Positions 1-6,524 of a DNA stretch of 22,271 nucleotides are shown one piece after another (the first letter of the stretch is position 1; each line of letters begins with the position of its first letter). The position numbers and the translations under genes were made by a program. The stretch covers positions 1 through 22,271 of the forward strand of contig JAVXNW010000041.1 in NCBI GenBank assembly GCA_036645575.1, written 5' to 3'. Below the pieces are notes generated by a model, which was given only the letters and a program-made list of their open reading frames with translations, had not been told where the DNA came from and did not search any database. The stretch is from JAVXNW01 sp036645575 (GTDB taxonomy: Bacteria > Bacillota > Clostridia > Christensenellales > Aristaeellaceae).

Positions 1-122
1 CGTACAGCTCGAGGGGATAGTGTGAAAGGGGGCGAGCAGCCCACCTTTCGCGTTCAATAACCCGCGTGAGCGCAGCACGGCACCGCAGTGCCGTGCTGCC
101 TTGACCACATGCGCTCACGCGG
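1..122 (+). repeat. Palindromic intergenic repeat, left copy
   Basis: Positions 1-98 match the reverse complement of about 22003-22100 with only scattered differences, so one repeat family sits at both ends of the window in opposite orientation. The 3' part is a perfect 11-bp hairpin: 73-83 pairs with 88-98 around a CGCA loop. A second, outer inverted repeat (62-73 with 111-122, 12 bp, perfect) encloses it, giving a nested cruciform. No coding sequence is supported here; it lies downstream of ruvB, which reads toward it. It could be a REP/MITE-like element or a transcript-end structure; the sequence alone does not decide. Confidence 0.8.
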
Positions 123-157
123 GGAGGGCGGGCGGCGGAGACACCACACCCGCGCGC

Positions 158-182
158 GCGGATTTCGCGCCGCGAAATCCGC
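158..182 (-). other. Perfect 12-bp inverted repeat at the ruvB stop codon
   Basis: GCGGATTTCGCG (158-169) and CGCGAAATCCGC (171-182) are perfect inverted repeats separated by one base. The right arm touches the ruvB stop codon (TAG, 184-182). In the direction of ruv transcription no T-run follows, so it is not a classical intrinsic terminator. It may still stabilise the 3' end of the ruvCAB transcript or help termination. Function is inferred from position only. Confidence 0.55.
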
Positions 183-1228
183 TACTCGCTCAGCTCCATC
201 CCTACCTGCTCCCCGAGCGGCTTGGGCGGCGTCGGCGCGCGCAGCTTTAGATGCGCATACGCCGCAGGCGTGCAGATCCTGCCGCGCGGCGTGCGCATTA
301 GAAACCCCAACTGCAATAGGTACGGCTCGTACACGTCCTCAATCGTGCCTGGGTCCTCGCCCGTGCACGCCGCTAGCGTGTCAAGCCCGACCGGCCCGCC
401 ACCAAATTTCTCGATCATCGCGCGCAGCATCGTCCGATCCGTGTGGTCAAGCCCTAGCAGATCTACCTCCAGCATGTCCAGCCCTTGGCACGCGATTTCC
501 CGCGTGATCGTGCCGTCCGCTAGCACCTCCGCATAGTCGCGCACCCGCTTGATCAGCCTATTCGCGATGCGCGGCGTGCCGCGCGACCTGCGCGCAATCT
601 CCAGCGCCCCCGCCTCGTCACACGCGATCTTCAGGATCTTCGCACTGCGCAAAATGATCTGCGACAGCTCCTCCGGCGAGTACATCTCCAGCCGGAAGCT
701 GATGCCGAACCGGTCCCTGAGCGGCGAGGTCAGCATCCCCGCGCGCGTCGTCGCGCCAATTAGCGTGAATTTCGGAAGATCTAGCCGGATCGACCGCGCC
801 GACGGCCCCTTTCCAATCATGATGTCGAGCGCGTAGTCCTCCATCGCTGGGTACAATACCTCCTCCACCGGATGGCTCAGCCGATGGATCTCGTCGATGA
901 ACAGCACGTCCCCCGCGTTTAAATTGGTCAATATCGACGCCAAATCGCCCGGCCGCTCAATCGCTGGCCCGCTCGTCACGCGAATGTTGTGCCCCATTTC
1001 CGACGCAATGATGCCCGCCAGCGTCGTCTTGCCCAGACCTGGCGGCCCATACAGCAGCAGGTGATCCAGCGGCTCACGCCGCGCAAGCGCCGCCTGCATG
1101 TAGACCGTCAGGCTGCCCTTTAGCTTCGGCTGCCCGCAGTATTCCGCCAGCGTGACCGGGCGAAGCGATTGCTCTAGCCCCTCCTCCTCGTCCCGGAAGC
1201 CGGTGCCCACCACCCGATTGTCTTCCAT
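182..1228 (-). CDS. ruvB: Holliday junction branch-migration ATPase RuvB
   Basis: RuvB is the hexameric AAA+ motor that pumps DNA through the RuvA-bound Holliday junction in recombination repair. The 348-residue protein has the normal family length. Visible motifs are Walker A GPPGLGKTT (residues 61-69), Walker B FIDEIH (about 110-115), the sensor region ATTRAGM, LRDRFG with the arginine finger region, and the C-terminal winged-helix segment ending in GFLMRTPRGR. Its ATG overlaps the ruvA stop by one base (TGATG), so translation is probably coupled. It is the last gene of ruvC-ruvA-ruvB; an inverted repeat follows directly. Nothing in the motifs suggests loss of function. Confidence 0.98.
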   Translation of the reverse strand: MEDNRVVGTGFRDEEEGLEQSLRPVTLAEYCGQPKLKGSLTVYMQAALARREPLDHLLLYGPPGLGKTTLAGIIASEMGHNIRVTSGPAIERPGDLASILTNLNAGDVLFIDEIHRLSHPVEEVLYPAMEDYALDIMIGKGPSARSIRLDLPKFTLIGATTRAGMLTSPLRDRFGISFRLEMYSPEELSQIILRSAKILKIACDEAGALEIARRSRGTPRIANRLIKRVRDYAEVLADGTITREIACQGLDMLEVDLLGLDHTDRTMLRAMIEKFGGGPVGLDTLAACTGEDPGTIEDVYEPYLLQLGFLMRTPRGRICTPAAYAHLKLRAPTPPKPLGEQVGMELSE

Positions 1229-1824
1229 CAGCGCACCATTCCCTTCAGCGCAAGCCGGATCAGCCCATCCGCCTGGTCAGACTGATCCGCGACCCGCGCG
1301 ACGGCCGTCGCCGCCTCGCTCGCGGCATACCCAAGCGACATCAGCGCCTCGATCGCCTCGCCCTGCGGGCTATCCTGCGCCTGCGCCTGTGCCTGCCCGG
1401 CGCCGCTGCCGATCAGGTCGCCGTCCTCAACCTTGTCGCGCAGCTCCAACACCAGCCGCTGCGCCGTCTTTTTTCCCACGCCCGGCGCGCGTTGCAGCGC
1501 GTTTGCGTCCCCGGTCACCAGCGCCAGCGACAGGTCCTTGACCGACATCGCCGACAATATCCCTAGCGCGGTGCGCGGGCCGATCCCGCTCACGCTCCTG
1601 AGCCGCTCGAACATCCGCTTTTCCTCGCGGCTATAAAACCCGAACAGCTCAAGCGCGTCCTCCCGCACCGACAATGTCGTATAGCATTTCATCGGGCTAC
1701 CCACCGCCGGCGCCGCCGACAGCGTCGCCGCGCTCACCGCCAGCAGATACCCGACTCCGTGCGCGTCCAGCACCAGCGAATCCTGATTCTTTTCGGACAC
1801 AAGTCCCTCAATGTGCGCGTACAT
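1228..1824 (-). CDS. ruvA: Holliday junction DNA-binding protein RuvA
   Basis: RuvA tetramers hold the four-way junction in a square-planar form and load RuvB. The 198-residue length is typical. The N-terminal OB domain begins MYAHIEGLV; two helix-hairpin-helix motifs follow, GIGPRTALGIL (about residue 80) and PGVGKKTAQRLVLEL (about 114). An Ala/Gln/Gly-rich linker (GAGQAQAQAQ) then leads to domain III (EALMSLGYAASEA), which contacts RuvB. The ribosome site GGAGGG lies 3-4 nt before the ATG, somewhat close. The gene starts 41 nt after ruvC and overlaps ruvB by one base, consistent with one operon. Confidence 0.97.
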   Translation of the reverse strand: MYAHIEGLVSEKNQDSLVLDAHGVGYLLAVSAATLSAAPAVGSPMKCYTTLSVREDALELFGFYSREEKRMFERLRSVSGIGPRTALGILSAMSVKDLSLALVTGDANALQRAPGVGKKTAQRLVLELRDKVEDGDLIGSGAGQAQAQAQDSPQGEAIEALMSLGYAASEAATAVARVADQSDQADGLIRLALKGMVR

Positions 1825-1865
1825 ATACCCTCCGCGATCCGCTCTTTTTTTAAGCGCATCCTCCG

Positions 1866-2360
1866 CTATTTGATCTTGAACAGGTGGCGCATGTTCGCGC
1901 TATGCGCGTGCGTGATCGCCACCGCCAGCGCGTCCGCCGCGTCGTCCGGCCGCGCAATCTCCTCCATGTGAAGCAGCGCCTTCACCATCATCTGCACCTG
2001 CTGCTTGTCCGCCTTGCCCTGCCCCGTCACCGCCTGCTTGATCTGCATCGGCGTATATTCATACAGCGCGTCCGTGCGCTGCGCCGCCGCGACAAGCGCC
2101 GCGCCGCGCGCCGCCGACACCGCCATGCCGGTCGTCACGTTCTTCGAAAAAAACAGCTCCTCAAACGCGACCTCATCCGGCACAAACTTGTCCATCAGTT
2201 GGTTGACGCCGGTGAACAGCGCGCTCAGCCGCTGCGGAAGCGGCTGCCCCGCCGGCGTCGTCAGCGCGCCATAGGCGATCAGCCGACTGCGGTCGCACAC
2301 CGTCTCAATCACGCCCCACCCCATCGTGGCCAGTCCCGGATCGATCCCCAATATAACCAA
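1866..2360 (-). CDS. ruvC: Holliday junction resolvase RuvC (TTG start)
   Basis: RuvC is the dimeric, metal-dependent endonuclease that cuts Holliday junctions held by RuvAB. I place the start at TTG 2360-2358, giving 164 residues: GGAGG (2374-2370) lies 9 nt upstream and the protein then begins with the family's usual VILGIDPG. An in-frame ATG at 2393 would add 11 residues, put the ribosome site inside the gene and has no comparable site of its own. Acidic catalytic residues are visible: D7 in GIDPG, E67 in FEELFF, and the DDAADALA pair near residues 138-142. First gene of the ruv operon, with a clear promoter at 2480-2508. Confidence 0.95.
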   Translation of the reverse strand: MVILGIDPGLATMGWGVIETVCDRSRLIAYGALTTPAGQPLPQRLSALFTGVNQLMDKFVPDEVAFEELFFSKNVTTGMAVSAARGAALVAAAQRTDALYEYTPMQIKQAVTGQGKADKQQVQMMVKALLHMEEIARPDDAADALAVAITHAHSANMRHLFKIK

Positions 2361-2479
2361 ATCAACTTGCCTCCGTACAATGAAAGCCAACAAAAAGCCC
2401 GACGCTTGCGCGTCAAGCCCTTCCCGCCCCGCACGCCCACGCGCCGGCCGGAATCCATCGGCATCCGCCTATCTTCCTT

Positions 2480-2508
2480 ATGATAAGCGCAAACCCGCGC
2501 GCTGTCAA
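2480..2508 (-). promoter_or_regulatory. Sigma-A promoter of ruvC-ruvA-ruvB
   Basis: On the minus strand TTGACA (2508-2503), a 17-bp spacer and TATCAT (2485-2480) form a near-consensus promoter about 120 nt upstream of the ruvC TTG. I see no LexA/SOS-box-like palindrome overlapping it, so SOS control is not apparent. Confidence 0.85.
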
Positions 2509-2597
2509 GCAAAACGCCTCGCCGTTTTTACCCTGAAAACCGGCCGTTTTGAGCGCACGCGCACGGGCTGGCACCGCGCCGCGCCGCAACCCCCGCC

Positions 2598-3929
2598 TCA
2601 GGCCTTGGAAAGCGCCTCGAGTTCAGGCGCGGCGGCGGCAACGCGTTTCAGCAGCTTGTCGAGCGCTTCGAACGTCCGTCCCTCGGCGCGCACGGTCACT
2701 TGCTCGGCGGTCACCGACTTTCTAACCAGCAGCCAGCCGTCCGCCGTTTCGACGCGCACGCCGTCCATGCGGGTGATGGGATGCCCCTCAAACGCCTGCG
2801 CCACTTCACCCAGCAGCGCGTCCTGCCGCGCATAGGCGCAGAACACGCGCAGGTCCGGCGTGATCGGCGGGCACACGACGTTTAAAAGCGCCTGCGAAAG
2901 CGTGGTTCCCGCCTTGGAAAGCGCCTCGCCCATCAGGAGCGCCGCAAACAGCCCATCGTCGTAGCCCAGTTCGCCAAAGAAGAAGTGCCCGCTCACCTCG
3001 CCGGCAAGCGCCGCGCCCAGCGCCAGAAACCGGCGCTTGATGAACGTGTGGCCGCTGCGCTCGGCAACCGGCGTTCCCCCCATTTGCCGGATCGCGTCCT
3101 TCACGACCGAAGAGGATTTTTGGTCGTAGACCACCGGCGCGGGCTTGCCGCTCAACAGGTGGCGGATGAACACGACCAGCGCCCGCTCGCTCACGACCAC
3201 CTCGCCCAGTTCATCCACGAACACCGCGCGGTCGCCGTCGCCGTCAAAGGCGACGCCAAACGCCGCGCGCTCCTTGACGACCAGCGCCTTGAGCGCGGTC
3301 AGCTCCCCATATTCCGCGGGGTTGGGCGCGCGGTTTGGAAACGCGCCGTCGGGCGTGCAGAACAGTTCCACCACTTGATAGCCGCACGCGCGCAGCGCCT
3401 CGGGCGCGATCAGGCTCATCGCGCCGTTTCCCGCGTCCACCACCACCTTGCCCCTGGGCGCGCAGCCAAAGCGCGCCTTCATCGCCCCTAGGTATCCCGG
3501 CAGGACGTCAAGCGCCTCGAGCCGCCCAACGCCCTCGGGCAGCGCGCCGCGCGCAACCAGCGCCTCAATCTGGTCGATCAGCGCCCGCGTCACCGGCTGG
3601 TCGCCCAGCATGAACTTAAGACCGTTGTACTGCGCGGGGTTGTGCGACGCGGTGACCATCACGCCGCCATCCGCGCCGGGTCTTTTGAGCGCCCAATACA
3701 ACACCGGGGTCGCGATCGTACCCATGTCCTGAACATTTGCGCCGCCTTCCACGAGCCCTTCTATCAGCGCGGCCTTGAGTTCGGGCGTGGACAGGCGCAC
3801 GTCGCCCCCCACGCGGAACACGCCGCCCGGCCGCAACGCCGCGAGCGCGCGCCCTACGTCATGCCCGTCGCGCGCAAACAGCTCGCGCCCAAATACGCCC
3901 CGGATATCGCAGTCCTTGTAAATGCTCAT
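2598..3929 (-). CDS. Phosphomannomutase/phosphoglucomutase (alpha-D-phosphohexomutase family)
   Basis: This enzyme interconverts hexose-1-phosphate and hexose-6-phosphate (mannose and/or glucose), supplying nucleotide-sugar synthesis. The frame is open much further upstream, but the ATG at 3929 is right: it follows a GGGGAG site by 6-7 nt and gives 443 residues beginning SIYKDCDIRGVFG, normal for the family. Visible motifs are the phosphoserine loop TASHNP (Ser95), the metal loop DGDGDR (from about residue 229), the sugar-specificity loop GEVSGH, and a C-terminal phosphate-binding segment with VRKSVT. Substrate preference (Man or Glc) cannot be fixed from these motifs. It starts 13 nt after the sugar kinase and is almost certainly co-transcribed with it. 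Confidence 0.93.
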   Translation of the reverse strand: MSIYKDCDIRGVFGRELFARDGHDVGRALAALRPGGVFRVGGDVRLSTPELKAALIEGLVEGGANVQDMGTIATPVLYWALKRPGADGGVMVTASHNPAQYNGLKFMLGDQPVTRALIDQIEALVARGALPEGVGRLEALDVLPGYLGAMKARFGCAPRGKVVVDAGNGAMSLIAPEALRACGYQVVELFCTPDGAFPNRAPNPAEYGELTALKALVVKERAAFGVAFDGDGDRAVFVDELGEVVVSERALVVFIRHLLSGKPAPVVYDQKSSSVVKDAIRQMGGTPVAERSGHTFIKRRFLALGAALAGEVSGHFFFGELGYDDGLFAALLMGEALSKAGTTLSQALLNVVCPPITPDLRVFCAYARQDALLGEVAQAFEGHPITRMDGVRVETADGWLLVRKSVTAEQVTVRAEGRTFEALDKLLKRVAAAAPELEALSKA

Positions 3930-3942
3930 GCGCTTCTCCCCG

Positions 3943-5391
3943 TCAAATTTTATAGTTCTTCCGGCAGTCTTCCTCAAACGCCTTGTATACCTCGTCGTAC
4001 GCGCGCACCCATCCATCCACCGGATCGACCGTCTTCTCGCGCCGGAGCATCGCGCCCGCCGCCCGCGCAAGCGAGCCAAACGCGCCCGACGCGGCCACGA
4101 GCGCCGAACCCATCGCGGCGTCGATCGATCCCGGCACCACCAGCTGCCGGTTGAGGACGCTTGCGCGAATGCGCAGCCACAAATCGCTTCGACACGCGCC
4201 GCCCGCCGTCCAGATCGTCTGCCCCACAGGCGCGCCCAGCTTCTGCATGCGCGCAAAGGCGAGCCGCTCGCCCAGCGCCACCCCTTCCATGAGCGCCGGA
4301 TACAGCTTGCCCGACAGGATGTCGCCCCGGTAGAACGCCTCCGCGTCGGGATCGACAAACGGGAACCGCTCGCCGCGCCCGCTCAGCGGATAGCAGCGCG
4401 CGCCGGTCGGGACGAGCGGCTCGGCCGCGCGGTCCATCTCGGCAAAGGCGCGACCCTGTGCGCACGCGTTTAAGCAGCGCCCGCCCAGATTCGACGCGCC
4501 GCCCAGCATCCACTCGCCCGATGGCAGCAGGTGCGAATAGCTGGCGCCGCTCGGGTCGATGACCAGCTGGTCGGTGACGCCCTTGAGCACAAACGTGGTT
4601 CCGATGATCGAGGCCCACTGCCCCGCGCTGACCGCGCCCGCCGCGAGCGCGGACGCGTAGCCGTCGGTCGAGCCGCCGACCACCATCGTCTTTTCGCTCA
4701 GCCCCAGCCGCTCGGCCGCGGCGCGCGTGACGGGCGCGATGGGCTCGCCCGGCCCCAGCACCCTTGGAAACTTGCCCAAATCAAGCCCCATCCGCGCAAT
4801 CGCGTCCGGCCAGCGCCTTTCGATCAGGTCGTAGCCGGTCTTGAGCGCGTTGGAGTAGTCGCTCACGCAGTACTCGCCGCACAGAAGGCCCACCACGTAG
4901 TCGGCCTGATGCGCAAACACGCGCGTCTTTTCGTAGATCTGTGGCTGGTGCGCCTTGATCCACAGGATGCGCGGCAGCGAAAACGACGCGCCAAACGTGA
5001 GCCCCAGCTTTTGCTCGTGCGCGCCCATTTCCGCGTGAACCCGCGCCGCCTCCGCCTTGGCGCGCGGGTCGTTGTACATGAGCGCGGGCGTGAGCGGGCA
5101 AAAGCGCGCGTCGAGCGGCACGATGGTGCCGCTGGTTCCGTCGATGCTGATTGACGCAACGCGCGCGGAATCCGGCAATTGCGACGTGCAGGCCCGGATC
5201 GCCTGCTCCGACGCGGCCTGCCAGTCGGCGGGCAACTGCTCGTAGGCGCCGGGCGCGCTCGCGCTGTTCATGCGCGCAAACGCCACCGACTGGGCCGCGA
5301 CCGTCTCGCCCCGCGCGTCGACCACCATGCACCGAACGCCCTGCGTCCCCACGTCCAGCCCCATAAAGTACTTGTCCATTTCTGCCCGCAT
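3943..5391 (-). CDS. FGGY-family carbohydrate kinase (xylulokinase-like)
   Basis: This is an ATP-dependent sugar or polyol kinase of the FGGY/actin-fold superfamily, 482 residues, close to xylulokinases in length. It shows the N-terminal phosphate-1 loop GLDVGTQG (residues 11-18), a substrate/catalytic region with DGTSGTI, the second-domain phosphate loop IIGTTF, and the adenosine-binding region TAGGACRSDLW. The ATG at 5391 has AGAGGG about 9 nt upstream; an internal ATG at 5379 lacks a well-placed site. The substrate cannot be named: xylulose, ribulose, fuculose and others share these motifs. The phosphohexomutase follows 13 nt later, which suggests a short sugar-phosphate unit. No strong promoter is visible just upstream, so read-through from comEC-holA is possible. 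Confidence 0.9.
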   Translation of the reverse strand: MRAEMDKYFMGLDVGTQGVRCMVVDARGETVAAQSVAFARMNSASAPGAYEQLPADWQAASEQAIRACTSQLPDSARVASISIDGTSGTIVPLDARFCPLTPALMYNDPRAKAEAARVHAEMGAHEQKLGLTFGASFSLPRILWIKAHQPQIYEKTRVFAHQADYVVGLLCGEYCVSDYSNALKTGYDLIERRWPDAIARMGLDLGKFPRVLGPGEPIAPVTRAAAERLGLSEKTMVVGGSTDGYASALAAGAVSAGQWASIIGTTFVLKGVTDQLVIDPSGASYSHLLPSGEWMLGGASNLGGRCLNACAQGRAFAEMDRAAEPLVPTGARCYPLSGRGERFPFVDPDAEAFYRGDILSGKLYPALMEGVALGERLAFARMQKLGAPVGQTIWTAGGACRSDLWLRIRASVLNRQLVVPGSIDAAMGSALVAASGAFGSLARAAGAMLRREKTVDPVDGWVRAYDEVYKAFEEDCRKNYKI

Positions 5392-5443
5392 ATCAATCGC
5401 CCTCTTTTCTTGCGCCTATGTACATCCTAAAGACCTGTTTCCC

Positions 5444-5457
5444 CGCGAATTTTCGCG
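5444..5457. promoter_or_regulatory. Small dyad upstream of the sugar-kinase gene
   Basis: In the 122-nt gap between holA and the kinase gene there is a perfect dyad CGCGAA-TT-TTCGCG, about 55 nt before the kinase start. Its place and symmetry would suit an operator, but no convincing -35/-10 pair is seen with it, and CG-rich dyads can arise by chance in this base composition. A second hairpin near 5493-5510 also lies in this gap. Confidence 0.2.
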
Positions 5458-5513
5458 TTTTACCGCCCGTTCTACCCGTCCCCGCGCTTTTTCCCGCCTT
5501 TGCGCGGGCGCTT

Positions 5514-6524
5514 TTATTTTCCGGAACCCAGCGCAAACAGCAGCTCGTCAAGCGCCACGTCGTCCCGGGCTTGGCCGGACTTGATGCGGTAGTCGGCGTC
5601 CACGCACGCGCGGTAGCCCGCCTCCAATTGCGCTTGGGTGAACTTGCGCGCCTGCTCGGCCATGCGCCGCGCCGGGTAGCCCTTGATGCCCAGCGCGCTT
5701 TCGACCTGCGGAAGCATCTGCCCCGCCGCGAGCATGCGGCTTATGTGGGTCATCAATCGCATCTGCCTGGTCAGCATCGCCAAAATCCCCAGCCGCGCCT
5801 CGCCCGCCTCCAGCATGGTTTTGGTCATCGTCATCACGCGCGCCATGTCGCGCGCCATCAGGCAGTCGATCATCTGAAAGACCTTGGCCTCGAGCGAGGG
5901 CGTCACCAGCGCCTCGACGGCCGCGCGCGTCACCGTGCCGCCGGGGCCCGCGTAGGCGCACAGCTTGCGCACCTCTCCGTCCAGCCGCGCAAGCGACGCG
6001 CCGGCCAGAAACGTGAGCTGCCTGAGCGCGTCGGGGTGAAATGTCGCGTCCAATTTCTTCGCCTGCGCGCGCACCCACTTGTCCAGCTCCGCGCCCTCTA
6101 AGTAGTCAAAGCGCACGTCTGCGCCCATCTTCACGAGCGCCGCGCCCAGTTTTCTGCGCAAATCCGCGCTTTCGCGCATCCAGAAGACCAGGCAGCAGCT
6201 CTCCGGCGCGCCCTTCAGCCATTCGATCATCCGCTCGGCCTGCGCCTCGTCGCCCGTGCGCCCGCTGAGCAGCGGCGCCCAGTCGCGAACCAGCACAAGG
6301 CGCTTGTCCGCCATGAACGGAAGGGTCTCGCACGCCTCGGTGATCTGCTGCGCGCCGACGTCCTCGAGCACCGCCTCGTTGAGCGCCTCAAGCCCGCTCG
6401 GCAACATCTTTTCGCGCATTTTTTCGACAGCCGCCCGCTTGATATAGCCCTCGGGGCCGGTGAACAGGTACGCCTTTTGCACTTTCCCCTCGTCGATCGC
6501 CGTAAAAAAATCCGACCATTTCAT
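5514..6524 (-). CDS. holA: DNA polymerase III delta subunit (clamp loader)
   Basis: The delta subunit opens the beta sliding clamp within the clamp-loader complex during replication. The protein is 336 residues, usual for the family, and begins MKWSDFFTAI with YLFTGPEGYIKR, the degenerate AAA+ N-terminus typical of HolA (no working Walker A is expected). The C-terminal part contains the conserved core region DYRIKSGQARDDVALDELL. The start ATG overlaps the comEC stop (ATGA, 6521-6524), indicating translational coupling. comEC followed by holA is a common arrangement in Bacillota, which supports both calls. Confidence 0.93.
   Translation of the reverse strand: MKWSDFFTAIDEGKVQKAYLFTGPEGYIKRAAVEKMREKMLPSGLEALNEAVLEDVGAQQITEACETLPFMADKRLVLVRDWAPLLSGRTGDEAQAERMIEWLKGAPESCCLVFWMRESADLRRKLGAALVKMGADVRFDYLEGAELDKWVRAQAKKLDATFHPDALRQLTFLAGASLARLDGEVRKLCAYAGPGGTVTRAAVEALVTPSLEAKVFQMIDCLMARDMARVMTMTKTMLEAGEARLGILAMLTRQMRLMTHISRMLAAGQMLPQVESALGIKGYPARRMAEQARKFTQAQLEAGYRACVDADYRIKSGQARDDVALDELLFALGSGK

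Noticed and set aside
2361..2597. LexA-regulated ruv promoter
   Set aside because: I looked for a Gram-positive or E. coli-type LexA box near the ruvC promoter and saw no convincing match.
3930..4358. 586-residue N-terminally extended phosphohexomutase
   Set aside because: The extra 143 residues are Arg/Ser-rich out-of-frame reading of the sugar-kinase gene; the mutase has a good ribosome site and family N-terminus at 3929.
5484..5520. Terminator-like hairpin followed by TTTTATTTT on the plus strand
   Set aside because: No plus-strand gene ends here; in the holA direction the hairpin is followed by A-rich, not T-rich, sequence.
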